From: Scatophagus argus
Lineage: Eukaryota; Chordata; Actinopteri; Scatophagidae
DNA length: 64,000 nt
Direction of reading: 5' to 3'
Assembly: GCF_020382885.2 (NCBI RefSeq)
Contig: NC_058493.1
Coordinates: forward strand, 22,441,499-22,505,498
Below, one piece after another: positions 49,273 to 63,934 of the stretch (positions are counted from its first letter, which is position 1; each line of letters begins with the position of its first letter). A program made the position numbers and the translations under genes. Under the pieces are notes generated by a model, which was not told where the DNA came from, made no database searches, and worked only from the letters and a program-made list of their open reading frames with translations.

Positions 49273-52200
49273 TCAGAGTCCATGAATGTTTGGCTTTTGA
49301 AAGGGTTTGTGGCTGTAGAGCAGCATGTAGGCGTTTGGAGATTGCACGAGGCCGTCCTGCACCTCTCTGACCGCTGAGTCGTCAAACCAGTGCCAGGTGT
49401 GGGTCAGGGCACTGTGGCACAGAGCTGTGTAGTGACCTACATTCAGATTACCTGTGTGGTTCTAGTGAAGGAAAGAGTACAGAAACGTCATCCCCAGGCA
49501 GAAAGGAAATACAGAGATAATTATTTGCTGATATTTATGCAGATGTTATACTCTGGCTTAATTTGTTTTTATTTTGGCAAGTGCTGCCATTCACAGTTGC
49601 CAATTTTCTGTAGCCATCATATCAAGAAAATCAAATCTGCAAGTTGCAGCTTTTCATTTCCACGCGTTGACATAAATGCCATCCTAAAAAAATCTGCGAA
49701 AATAAAGCGGAATGATGAACATAATGAAGAAAAAAAAACTGTTGACAATGAATGTGTGTTTACTCACCACAACAGCATACAGGCGATACGAAAAATATGA
49801 GTTGTTTTGCACTGAGCTGGATAGGAATGGGCTGAGATCGAGCTTCGCGGAGAACGTAACATTAGTCCTCAGTTTCACCTGGTTCTTCCCCTTACAGCCA
49901 AACCTGGAGATGAGATGGTTTACAGCTAATAGACTATTGGACATGGTAGCACTTGGTCAGCACATAAAGAATTCATGACCCTTCTTGAATTAATGCATGA
50001 CTTTACATGATGCACTGTGAAGGCCTGTGAGCCAGTATTAATACATGCTCAAGGCATATTAATTTGTGTACTTTACATTCATAAAGTTATGGCCCATTAA
50101 ATGTTAACTCAGTTAAATCATCCATAATTAAAATGTCTCAAGTTTGCCTTTTTGTTTATTTATTTTACAGACTTTCTCTTGCACGTCTGCCCACTGAACT
50201 GCTTCTTAAATTAACATTTATTGGTTTATCAGTTTTAATTTTATTTAACCTTTTCCTCCAGCTATTCTTGTAATGTGGTCGTTATACTTTTCTGAGGTTT
50301 TTCTGAAGCTTGTAAAGTAACTTCTGAATGCATAACTAAAGAACATGCAGAGTATTTGAAGGGAAAATAGAAGTTTATCCCTGTCTGAAACTTAACTTTT
50401 AAGCCTACACGCACTAAAAGTCCTCAAGTTGGCAGAATTCTAGATCTTATGAAGATCATGTGATACGACTGAAAGCCCCACACCAGCTGCTAAGTGGACC
50501 TGTAGGTGAGATTGTGGTGTCGATTTAATCTTAATTGCATGCAGTTGTTCATGATAACTAAATATTCATAAATACCATGTGTGCCCTAAGAGATCATTTT
50601 AAGTTTCTGCCCACCTTTTCAGGTGCAACATGAGGATCTCGGGAGGTTTCTCCAAACATGTGAAGACTGTCGTTTCTCTCCTCAGCCCACACACTGAACA
50701 CAGCATCTGCTCTGCCCCGGTGAGGATACTCTGCTCGAAGAACAGTGACAGGCAGTCCTGCACCACATAGACACAATTGTGAGAAAGGGTGGAATAACAA
50801 GAGTAGTATGACCGCTAATATCTAAAATATGACTTCCCTGCAGTCTGGGTGATGTTTTTAATAGTGCAGAATGAGAGCGGCGAGCACCTGCAGCTGTTTA
50901 AAGGTACCTGAATGGAGCACTTAATGTTGTCTGTTGGAATCGGCAGGGACAGTACAGTGAAGGTCTGTGTGCTGTGAGCCTGGTAATCGCAGCGCATGCA
51001 GAGGGTCGTGTAGCTCAGCTGGCCTTCGAACAGATGTGACACAATGGTGGACTCGCCCGCTGCAGAGGCGCCGCTTCTGTTACGGTCTTGTCTCTGCTGT
51101 CTTTTCGAGGAGCGCATCTGACGCTTTGCAGCCTTTCAACACACAAAAACACACATTCACTCTTTCTGTATTTAGTGATTTGGCACACAAAGGTATGTGG
51201 CGAGTGACTGTGAAGATGCAGTTGGTGCACTTCTGGCGTTTTGGTACCTTTTTGAGGTCGTCGTGGAGTGCGTTGAGGAGAAAGAGCAGCAGTTCCTGGG
51301 CGTCTTGCTGAGAGTAGTTGTTGAACTGGGGGAGGATGGAGCAAAGCACAGACCTGGCCTCCACAGGTGCACAGCTGGAACTCCTTCCCATCCACATTTC
51401 CTCCAGCAGGCGTACAAACACCTCGGCCACCCGGCACTTGGACCTGCATGAACAAGGTTAAACCACTGAGAAAACCGGACTTTGAACGTGGAAGCGAGTG
51501 TCTGAAAGACAGGCGGTGGGTGGTCTTACCTTGCCAGCTCTTTGCGAGTGTTTTGATTAAGGAGGTGCTCCACGAAGGGCACAGTGGAGCACAGACACTG
51601 TAGCACAGCATTTAAATAGCAGGAGTTGCCCGAGTTGTCCAAACCGCAGACTCCTGGTCTGTTCCACCTGTGCAGCCTCGCTGCAGGGATGCAGGATTCT
51701 CGTTTCTCATTTTCCATCAACTGACCACAGCTGATTGTGCTTGTCCTGTAAGACCAGTGAGAGAGCGGAAACAAAAACATCTGTATTCCTTTGCAATGTT
51801 GCACACAAACAAGGACTTCATCAGTTTTAAATCATTGTAAATTGAATAGATCACGAAATTGGGATCTGGGAAAGGATGGGATTTTTTAAATTCTTTTCTA
51901 GAAAGTTACTGACCAAACAATCATAACACAGATGTTACTGTAGGTTACCATTAAAACAGAGATTAATTGTCTCCTAATTAACTGACCTAAAATGACTCAG
52001 TGACTTGAAAGAATGTAATTCCACGTCTCATTGTTTGTTGCAGATAAAAATAAGATTTAATTCATCTAAAGTTGCAAAGAAAACAATTGGGTTGAATTCA
52101 AAATGACAGAGCCTTCCACGGTTTTCTTCGATACAGATATTTTTAGTGATCAAAAGCTTTCAAAGATAGAAAGCTATAACTGTAGCACTGCTTTGGTTTG

Positions 52201-53502
52201 CTGCGTTTTCAGTCATTATCTGTGAAGGCTGTTCTTTAGAACAAACGGTCAGACTAACCTCTGCTTTGAACTGCTTGTTAGATTTGTGTCTTGGTATGAG
52301 GTGCTATTCAGCCGCGGCAGAACAGGCACGGTGACGCTGCTGTCCACGACCAGCTGGGAGGCCAGAGTCCTGGTGAACTCTGTCAGCTGGACCTGCCTGT
52401 CTGAGCCCTGGTTCTGCAGTGTGTGGAGTGTAAACGTGTTGATGCAGATGATGTGCAGCGCTGCCCAGAGGCCTGGGAGAAACACATCTACCACCGATCC
52501 CTTCAGGTCTGATGGAGGAACCAGAGCAGGTCCGGTCCAGCCCTGCAGGTGGGCTACAAGTTGAGATGAACCCTCAGATGTTTGTGGCTGAGGTGGCGCC
52601 ACTGATGGAGATGATGTTGGATCCATGACAGGCATTTTAACAGTTGGAGCAAAATTAATCATGACTCCTAAGCTAGAGAAGATGTCTGTGAGTCTGCCCT
52701 CCATCCAAGCAGAGCTGTCCAGCTGAACTGGGTGTCTGTGGCTGCAGAAGGGTTTCATCAGGTGTCCAACCACCTGCTCGACTACAGGTTTCCTGCTCTG
52801 CTTCTGGAGTTGCTTGGGACAGTACAGATACATGTTACAGATGAACCCAGAGCTCGTGTCGCAGAGGAGGGCGAGATGGAGGGAGCAAGGACCCTGCTGG
52901 TAGAAAAGTCTGTATTTCTTCACGGCCAGGTTGTGACCAGGTGTGTACAAGGCCTGATACCGCCTTGTTATGTGGCTACAGAAAGCAGAGAGGGCTTCCA
53001 ACTTGTCTTTGTTCTCCAGTCTGGTCAGTGACAGGAGGCTGGTCTGGAAGCTGTTTCTCTTCAGGACGCCCTGCCATCCATCCAGTTTTAGGGTGAGCTC
53101 AGAGTCAAAGCTGCTGTTCTCTCCTACAGACAGGCCGCTTTGTAAGACTATAGAGAACCATGTTAACGTCTCAGCGTACTCCCCCTCAGAGAGATCTGCA
53201 CTCTGCTCTTTGCTCTGGTTATATGACGAACGGTTAGAGCCTGCCTTCACCCCGGCAGCTCTCCTGATCAGCTCCCGGATGGCTCCTCTGTCTAGCACTT
53301 CCAGCAGAAGCTCTCTGGCTGTATGGTAGACCTGGTAAGTGGGTCCAGTTTCAGTCCTGGTGAGTGACTTCACTTTTTTGGACCTGAAGATGTTTGGTAA
53401 GCACAGGCCGTCGCCCTGGGAGTCTGCATGCAGCTCGTCCACCAGGTGGCACTCCTCAGACATCCAGGCACACTCCCTCACTGACAAAGCCTTGGCCTTC
53501 AT
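49273..53502 (-). CDS. usp50: USP50-like deubiquitinase with predicted N-terminal piggyBac-derived domain
   Basis: Predicted exons: 53502-52259, 51745-51530, 51443-51248, 51132-50908, 50757-50615, 49903-49768, 49461-49273. Together they give 2,349 bases, an open frame of 782 aa. Residues about 55-385 resemble piggyBac (PGBD) transposases: YTPGHNLAV at about 186-194, then [16 protein letters not shown], then VQLDSS and a Trp/Asn-Ala-like C-terminal block. Residues about 440-775 are a USP domain: Cys457 in [43 protein letters not shown] and CSVC zinc pairs, His730 in [10 protein letters not shown], Asp747/748 in WHWFDD. Position beside usp8 and sequence point to usp50. An internal ATG (M425) 32 residues before the catalytic Cys could start a USP-only form, as in human USP50. 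The join is inferred from phase (AG|G) and good splice sites, not from transcripts. The USP half is the more certain part. Confidence 0.8.
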
Positions 53503-53508
53503 CTTAGC
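52259..53508 (-). mobile_element. Domesticated piggyBac-transposase-derived exon
   Basis: One uninterrupted 1.24-kb coding exon, against 136-216 bases for the internal USP exons, as expected for captured intronless transposase sequence. Family hallmarks: EYAETLTWF and [14 protein letters not shown] upstream, [27 protein letters not shown], a cognate of the VDNF block ([15 protein letters not shown]) and [19 protein letters not shown]. The first catalytic Asp (VDE in active elements) is replaced (AVKK, res 193-196); the second (LD, res 262) is kept. No terminal inverted repeats or TTAA target pairs were noticed. The 5' limit uses the acceptor AAGCAG at 53,509; the 3' limit is the donor AG|GTTAGT. 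Confidence 0.68.
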
Positions 53509-53589
53509 CTGCTTGATTTAAGAGAAAAGCCATCTAAAAATGGTGAGAGCTCTGGTCAGGAACCACGATGACATGTCAAGAGATAAGCC

Positions 53590-53820
53590 TCAAAAAAGCA
53601 TAATTGCAGTGTGCCTGAAATCCCTCCTTGTTTGATGACAAAACGAGAAGACAGCCAGGGGCAGAGCGTAGTCCTTTAGGGTGTCTGACAGACTGTGTGT
53701 GCTGTTCATGTACGTATATGCTGTGTGTTGATCGCGTCTCAGGTGAAACACTCCTGAGAATCTGCCGTTGAGGTAAATCACCAGGTATCCACTGTTACCG
53801 GACGACTGTGTCATGGCAAC
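53590..53820 (-). other. Possible additional upstream exon, unidentified
   Basis: A good acceptor (TTCTGTTTGTAG|G) opens a frame without stops for 77 codons (VAMTQSSGNSGYLVIYLNGR at its start) that ends in TGA at 53,590. The translation looks protein-like, with a YLVIYLNGRFSGVF stretch, but no family was recognised and no strong donor was found to link it to the piggyBac-like exon 80 bases further on. It could be a 5' exon of that gene using a weak donor, the last exon of another minus-strand gene, or chance. Confidence 0.3.
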
Positions 53821-55859
53821 CTACAAACAGAACACATTGATCGCAGTGTAACTCCCAGGACATGTTTTTTGTCCTGCTGTGGATGATTTCACAGTTTGGC
53901 TTTACATTTAGAAGACTATATGGTAGCTTCGCAGAGTAATTATCAGTCATCTGGCTGCAGGGTTTTAAGCTTATGTCAGAAATACAACTCCTGTACAGCA
54001 GCATTTTGCCAGTTACAGACTATGGCAACATGTATTATTATCTCACAGGCTTTTTTTTCCTGTCCACTCTGGAATAGCCAGTTCACTTGTACTGTGCTCT
54101 TTTCATTGTTATTGCCACAGTTGGTCTATTGAGCCATCGGCAACACGGCTCTTGTAATGTCTGCTCATCCCACCCCTCACCTCTTACGTCTGAACATTAC
54201 CGACATTCAGACACAGCATAGGAACACGTCATCTTTTACTCCGGACTTTGAGAAAACAGCTGAAGTCAACATTGTTTTTGATGGTGTTAAAGACTTATTT
54301 ATATCAATATATGCATATACATAAAAAGACCAGTAAAGATCAGTTGAAGGCTGCTCAGTCATATGTGTGAATACACCTGCAGTTAAACTTGCTGAGTTGT
54401 CTCTCGCAGCATCAGGATTAATATAAATGCATTTCTGGAAGTGCTATCAGTTCCAGCTACCACTCACTGATTGATTGATTGATCGATCGACTGGTTGTAC
54501 ATTACACAGGTTGTAGCTCTGGGAGAATGATATTTCCCTTTTTCACAAACAGACGGTCCATTTACTTACTACAAAGAGAAAGCAGTCCTTTCTGAATTTG
54601 TGCACAAAAGTCAAGGAAATAAATAATTCAGCAGCTCACCTTCTGTTTTCCTCATTCATGCCTCTTTGTTACATGCAAGAATCTTGTTGGTTTTAGGCAT
54701 TGTTTTCTGTGATCTCATACACAAAACTCCTTCCTCTCTTCTTTGGCATGCCATAGAAACCTGACGTTTGTGGAGCATCATTGCACAAATTACACACATT
54801 CAGACCTGGAAACTGCGAGCACAACCTGCTGCCCAGAGCACTGTTACCAGAGCCGTCCACGATTAAGCATCTGGCTGAACAGCACATCAACAGTGGCAAT
54901 AAGGTAAAGGAAAATGCCACTCTTTCACTTCCCTGCCCATGAAGTGGATGTGCAACTTTTGGGACTGCGACAACAATCTGAGAATTTCCCCTCTGTGGGA
55001 CTAATAAAGGCCTATCTCGCCTTGTATATCTTATCTTAAAATATCATCAGTTTATATCAGGCTGCAGATTCTCCACAAGGGGAAGCTGTTCACTCACTTA
55101 GATGAAGTCTACACGGGCCAGCCTGTGTTTCCCACAGAAGAGAAAACTTAACAGCAAAGTCACTTCAGACCTTCAATTTGGAAGTAATGATGTCGCCCCC
55201 TACAGGGAAATAAAGTTATAGCTACCACAAATTTAATACTTTGTGGCAAAAATGTTGTTAATCCAAAAGTAAATCATAATGTGTTTCCCTCCAAGTGTAC
55301 ACTTATTGTTTGTAATTTATTCAAAATGTTTCTCACTTTACACAAATAATTTACCATACATTTGACAGGCATGAATGTTGATAAATCATTAATAAAGAGT
55401 CTTAGATTATTAACTATTATAATAAGCACCCTTAGGGCCCCACCTTCTCTCCAAACTAACCATGAAAGTCGTGCAGGATGGCACCCCTGGCTGTGGAATA
55501 TTTTACAGTTTTACATTTGCAGGTTTAAAATTTAACATATAAATCCTCTAATAAACAAATGGCAACCAGAAGAAAGACTCCACAGTTACTTCACTGGCGC
55601 AGGCGTGAAAGTTGTCCAAGCTATTGCTTTGCCCGCCTGCATACAACACACAGGTCACACAGTTGCTAAACCTGTGGATTTGATCCAACGCTAACCATAT
55701 GGGGACAGAAAAGTCACACATTTGTAAAATTGCAAACTGTTTTGCTGAAATACACATAAATTAGTCAACAAAAAGACTGAAAACAGGAAGAATTATTCAT
55801 CTCACAGCAATCTATTGGCTATTGCCATCATTAGTCTAAAGTTCCCCTGGGATTTATCT

Positions 55860-56030
55860 CTAACCCCTAAAAGAAAGTACTAATACCACAACATGAAAGT
55901 ACTCCACTGCAATCGAACGTCCAGCATTTAAAACCTTAGTGCAGTAGCAGCATGTATGTATTTCCAGCAAAATGTGTAACTACTGTAGTACTTGAGTAAA
56001 TGTTCTTAGTGATATTCCAGCACTGTAGTT
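55860..56030. repeat. AAGTACT-type repeat
   Basis: GAAAGTACTAATACCACAAC, GAAAGTACTCCACTGCAATC and GTAGTACTTGAGTAAATGTT mark another copy of the dispersed family, in the gene-free region before mapk6. Confidence 0.5.
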
Positions 56031-57358
56031 TCATGAAAAGGATGTCATACACTGCAAGCAGAAAGCAGAGTTTTATTAAAGCCAGCAGAAAAATAATGTC
56101 GTGAGCCACAGTGCAGAGTGAGATGACACTAACATTGTGTATTTCTGTCATGCAGGGCTAAACAAGTCTCAGCAGCAGTCTCTGGTAAGTGTTTTTCCCA
56201 CAGTGAATGTACTGTATGTGCTGCAGCACCGGGGCGTCGTGACAATACCCTGCCTTCTGTCACTGGGGGTGGAAGAATCGCACAATCACCTCGAGGGCTC
56301 TGGGAGCTCTCGTGCATAAATCAAATCCACTTTCAAGCACAAAATATGCTAATCCATTAATATCAAAGAGCATCTTCACTCCTTCAGCGCGCCCTTTTGA
56401 GCTTTCTGCTCTTCCTAATTTAAAACCTATTCATTTGAATACATAATCGTTCACAGGCTGCGCCTCACTGTGAAGTAGCCGGCCCATGTCACCCACACAA
56501 TGAAAAAGAAATCACACGCTGATGATTTTATTTCATGTAGGAGTCTCATGTGACACAGGCAACATTTTAAAATCCAACACCCTTCAAATTAGCTCCTGAG
56601 CTGTAAATTGTCCATTTGATGCTCCGTTGGTTGTTGAAATCAGAAAACAGAAAAAGCACAGTTTGCTTCTCTGTCTATTTGTTTTCCAGCAAACAAGCAG
56701 TTTACAAAGAGAATAAAGATAAATGATGAAGAAGTAGTAATACAGTTTGGTCCTGGATTCAAAATTGGAAAGCAAGTAAAGAAAGGGTAAAGGAGGGTGG
56801 GTGTTTGTACATGCATTTTAGTGCAGTTTTAATGCTCGTTAAGCTATCTTTAATGTATCAGTTTATTTTATTGTCAACTGCCCTCCTTAATTTTGCTCTT
56901 ATTTCTACGTGCTGTTTATACCACAGCAACCCATCACATTTTAAAAACAGACTACATGTTGTGCACAAAAAAAATCAGAACATGAAAAGTAGCTAATAAC
57001 TCAACAAACTACCAGATAACTCAAAGAAAGTACCTCAAAACTATACTCAAGAAGTTACGTTGTAATGAACTTTGCACGTTTCACCCCTCAGTAAAAATGT
57101 GGGAGTAAATAATGTAAAGATGTCAGCAGAGGTGAACCATCAAATGCCGACGCTCCCTCAGTTCCTCTGCTAATAAACTGTGAAAGGTCACAAGAGTTGG
57201 TCTCTTCATTATGAGCTTTAGTCACACAAGAAGCTATTTGTGTTGAATTCAGATTTAATTCTGAAGACTCAGCAAGAACACTGAGTTACTGAATTCTGCA
57301 GCACATCCTGAAGTGCTGATGCTGTTTGTTTCCCTGCATTCTGGTGAGTTTAGTTCCG

Positions 57359-57385
57359 CACACACACACAGACACACACACACAC
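57359..57385. repeat. (CA)n microsatellite
   Basis: CA run with one interruption (a G at 57,371). Confidence 0.9.
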
Positions 57386-59396
57386 GTTCTGAGGAACAAG
57401 ACATCTTTGCTGCTGTGCTCTGCTTATCAGGATGTTCACTAATTCATGAGCAGTACAAGTGAATATGATTAAAAAGGCAAAATACACCAGTGAAAGTATG
57501 AGACACGCTGTGTGAGGCTGCAGAAGGTCCAGTGCTGACACGGAGTGGTCTGTTATCTGTGAGGGGAACCGCACAGTGGAAACGTCCACGTCCTGAAAAA
57601 AGGTCAACTTTGTTATGGAAAACACACGGAATTGTTATTATGCTGGGAATACATGCAGGCTTCTGTCGTGTGAGCGATGCTTGTAAAACTACTGGCCACA
57701 GTGTGGAAAATGGGGACAAATGTTTATTTATTTTATTTTTTTTTTCCTTTTCAGGCTGCCTCGAGACCTGAGACCATTTCCTGGTACAGTACAGCTTCCT
57801 ACATATGTTTATACATTTGAAATGTTAGTGTGGAACCCTGGAAGTTCCCAAAGAGTATATGTGTATATTTTTGTGAGTTATTTCGCCAGGATCATTCACT
57901 CAGTATCAGCACTGTTTTATACTGAATATATAAAAGATGATCAGTTAAACAATAATACAACACATTATGTTGTGGAGAAAATGAGAATAAGCTACAGGCC
58001 AACGAGCGAACACAAAATCTGGCATGAAATCAGAATTAAGCAAAAAGTAGATGTACAACACAATTAAGAGATAAAAACCATAGAAATATCTAACAAAAGT
58101 CCAAAACATGTTTCATGTTTCTTAATGCTCAGACTCAAAAATATTTTAAAAAAAAAAAAAAAGTAGCAGCAGCTGGAAGAGAGAGCAAAAACAGCGAAAT
58201 CAACACGAACCAAAAAGCCTGTCCTCAGAAAAACAGTCTCCACAGGATGTGTAACCAATGAGGTCAAATGATGTGCTCTAAAATCTGCCATGCAAATCAT
58301 TAGCTAAACACACACCAGACTGAATCCTTCGCTTTCTTTAATTGTACAACACGCCAAAGTGAAAATAAGACGTAATTTCTCTCCATTTTGAGGCGCGGTC
58401 TGTGTGGCCAAGCTGCATGTTAAGGAAGAGAAGCAAATAAATTCATATTGGTGGTGCTGTTGTTTAATGAGAACATTATGAATATTAATAAGCTTCTAGG
58501 ATGGTTTTCTTTGAATGAGGGCACAAATATCCATGTCGGCCACCTTTGTTCATCTCGCTGGCTCCAGAGTACTTGGGCCTGACTGAGGACTAATGCATTT
58601 TCTCTCAGAGCGCTTGAAGGTGTGCAGAGAAATTTTTACTCTCAGGGTGAACACAAGTCGTTGGATGAAAAGACCAGCCAGTTTCATCTGCTCTCCTGTG
58701 AGGGATCGCTGAAGTGTGAATCTAAACCCTACATTGCTTTGAGGTCATGTAAAATGACTAGCTGATCTGGAGTCAGTGATCGGGACGCTCTGTAACTTTT
58801 GCTCTTGTTAAAGCTTTCAGAGTGCAGGTCCTTGGGAGCTCATGTCTATTTATAAAGGCACTTTGTGTTCTAACTTTGGTCACCCAGCACTGTGCACAAC
58901 TCTGAATATGGACACACATTCGGACACTGAGGAGCCGTAATGAGCAGCCTCAAGTTGTAGCAGATAACTATTGGATGCTTGTGCTTTTGTCCCTGCATTT
59001 TCTCCACTTCACTGCAAAACCTCTGCCAAGTGGGTCATCGCATGCAAGTTATTCCAGTTCTTTCCACTGGAGGAAATTCTGTAAAAGCTAAAACACTTCC
59101 TGGTTCTGAGTTTTAATTGGCCTTCCAGGAGAGAGAATAGCGTTCATGACCTTGAATTAGTAGGTGATGCGTTAAGCTTACTGTCAGCTGATGGGTGGTG
59201 ATTTGAGCTGCTTATCCCGGTGTTCCTGGATTTTATTTTTAACCTGACAACACCTGTCAGGCCCAGGACATGAAGAGGAGGGGGCTCTAATGGTGACGCA
59301 GTGAGGGAGCATGAGAAAGTGAAGTATGGTGGTGCATGGCTGAGAAAAATACACATTACGTAGTTGTAACTTGCAGATGTGTGGGCTGCCGGTGAA

Positions 59397-59420
59397 GGGG
59401 GGGGGGGGGGGGTGGGGGGG
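59397..59420. repeat. Long G-tract (G16-T-G7)
   Basis: Sixteen Gs, one T, then seven Gs. It is the longest G homopolymer in the window and fits a G-quadruplex-forming tract. Confidence 0.9.
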
Positions 59421-60423
59421 CTGTGTGTCGCTGATTTGCATATGCATATGTTCAAATCCAAACCACCTTCCTGCACAAAATGACCTACATTTAATCTTTA
59501 GGCACACCTCTTAACTCATCACTTGGCACAAATCAGGCTCGCTTGTTACCCAGAGAGCGAGACAACAACACATAACTGGCCTAATTTTTCTCAGCAGGAA
59601 GTAGCAGCAGTGAAAAACCAGAGTCCAGCTGGAGCTGATTATGGTGAGACAACCAGCTCCAACCTTTGTACCACAACATTTCCATTCCTTAAAGATCAGA
59701 GTCCTTCAAATGAGTGTCTGGTCAGAGAATTATGCACATCGTAAACCACTCTTCAACCCCTTTGACTCATGTAAACAAACATTTGTCTGTTAACAAAGAT
59801 GTAGATGATTTCATGTACCCCTGCACACAATTTGGTAAGGAAACATCTTAAAATATCACATTGTCTCAGTAGTTATAGCTACAGATTGAGATGTCACAAC
59901 AACCTGCAGGAGCTTGTTATTTCCACACAGTCTGATGTGGGTCACCTGACAGAATTCTTCCATTTGTTGGTTTTTTTTTTTAAGTTTGGAAATACACACA
60001 ATGAGGCTTCCAGTGACACAGCGTCATAGTATTTCCACACTTGTTTATCTGACTGCTAAATGCTTCATCACTGCCGACTTAAATGTACACATCTGTTATG
60101 TAATCCTGCTTGTTTTATACCTAAAAGTGAGTGGGAATCCGTGTGCCAAGTCCACAGCTCCAATCGGTGGAGTTTGAGTCACAGCTACATTTAGCTGACA
60201 TTTCAAACCTCGTGTCCACAGTGCAATTTCGTCTGCCGACTTCAAAATGGAGCCTAGAGGTGGCATCACTGTAGTCAGCACTTCCTCTCAGCTAATAAGG
60301 ATCTTGTGGCCGTGTGCTCATACGAAACTCGACTGTTAAAAACGCCACTTAACTGGGTGTATGAGGTCTGACAGTGACCAAAAAGGAAAGGACAGACACG
60401 GAACAAACTTTTTGCCAGTAATT

Positions 60424-60429
60424 TTATTT
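60424..60429 (-). terminator. mapk6: Candidate poly(A) signal of mapk6
   Basis: AATAAA on the minus strand (TTTATT on plus), about 1.4 kb past the mapk6 stop. The intervening AT-rich, A/T-homopolymer-containing sequence looks like a long 3' UTR, as is usual for this gene. Other closer signals cannot be excluded. Confidence 0.35.
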
Positions 60430-61823
60430 TGAGATATTTTGTAGAACAGGGGAACCAATGATTACAAAAAAAGTCCATAAGTGTTCTACATGCTACACCT
60501 TAACCTAATTCATCATGCTTGCCTGGAAAAAGTACATAGAAATTTAACAAAAATCGTACAGTTAAAACTGACATTATACTCACCGATAACTTTACTTTTA
60601 ATGTACCTTTCTCTTGCCTCCATGCACGCAATTTTTTTTTACATTACATTTAGATTAAAAAAATTAAGACTTTTAGGCGCTTCTTTAAACCGTAAAGCAG
60701 TTTTTTTTCCACTAAAGACAGAACGCACCTATAGATAATAAAAAAAAAAAAAGGAAAACGAACAAAAGAATGATATCCGTTTGGACAACATTGGTGGAAA
60801 ATGGAAAGCCTCAACTTCTTTTAGAAACATAACAGATGAATTTGCATCCAACCATAAAACAAAAAGGAACACTTGCACGCCCATATAGTGCCGAAATGAA
60901 AATCGAAGTCTGTCCAACTCTTCAATCTTTAATAATCACATTGAAATAACACATTTTGATAAAATAAATATCGCACATCTGCTAGAAATAAATAATGATT
61001 ACTGAAACACCTCACTATGTTAAATGCTAAAGTGAGACAGATTTCATCTACGCGACCACTTCATTTCATGGCATGAGGATGGTCATGTGTGTAAAGCACT
61101 AGTGTGGCTTCGAGTGTCTCTCGCGGCTGTTACCTTGAGGTAGATAACACATTTACATTAACGCCTACGATAATGGTTGCTGCTGGCATCATGTGTCAGA
61201 TTTACAGTATGAAAGGGTTACTAAGGAAGCTTTCATTGGGGGGTGGGGGGGTTCAAACAAAAAAAAATGTAAAAAAAAAAAGAAAAAAGAAAAAAAAAGG
61301 ATATCCCACCCTAGTTTTCTTCTGTTGTCCCATTCCCATTCTGTATCCCATCCCAGAAGAGGGCGTTTGAAAGCACTTTAAATGCCTACAGCAATGTTAG
61401 CGTCTACCATCCTTCCTTATGTCACACCCAGCCAAACCTTCTCTTAAAAATCACAGCTCCTCTCCCAACATCCATCTTTCTTCAATTCTCTCCTTCCTTC
61501 TGTTCATTTACAGTACTTAAGTGTGCGAGTGACGTGCCGGTTTAGCAATGAGGGCGTAGACAATAACCCATGAAGGCCTGGTGATCAAGGCTCAAAGTGA
61601 TGACCAAAACGCTTTAAATATAGTAAATCACCCTTCTCGAATCTTGAAAAACAAACAAGCAAAAAAAAAAAAAAAAAATTAAAATTAAAGGTAACCATAA
61701 TAAAAAAAGTATGAAATGATTCAAGTACAATAACATACCATATTATTAAAAAAAACAAAACAAAACAAAACATAAAAATAAAACTGCCTAGATTCTGCAC
61801 TGTGAGGGAGGATATATATTTCT
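60430..61823 (-). other. mapk6: Probable mapk6 3' UTR
   Basis: Sequence directly after the mapk6 stop with A/T homopolymers (for example about 61,653-61,679 and 61,257-61,300) and no coding frame. The extent is assumed from the poly(A) candidate at 60,424. Confidence 0.4.

Positions 61824-63934
<2,111 letters not shown>

Larger units (their letters stand above)
54000..60400. other. Gene-free region between usp50-like and mapk6
   Basis: No coding exon could be supported on either strand. It contains an AAGTACT-type repeat fragment (55,860-56,030), GATT/GATC short repeats near 54,470, a (CA)n run at 57,359-57,385, a long G-tract at 59,397-59,420, and non-repetitive sequence at 58,480-58,880 that could be regulatory. 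Human USP50 is followed by TRPM7; no trpm7-like coding exon was recognised here. Confidence 0.5.

Noticed and set aside
51015-51611. 198-aa minus-strand frame
   Set aside because: It runs across two confirmed USP exons and the intron between them in the wrong frame.
52286-53329. Plus-strand frames of 92-119 aa opposite the piggyBac-like exon
   Set aside because: Antisense shadows of a 417-codon minus-strand frame with family motifs.
52000-54000. Active, recently inserted piggyBac transposon
   Set aside because: Catalytic Asp replaced, no inverted repeats or TTAA pair noticed, and the frame is embedded between good splice sites.
54693-54920. 75-aa minus-strand frame preceded by an acceptor-like site
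   Set aside because: No family match and several equally poor donor choices; could not be linked to the fusion gene.
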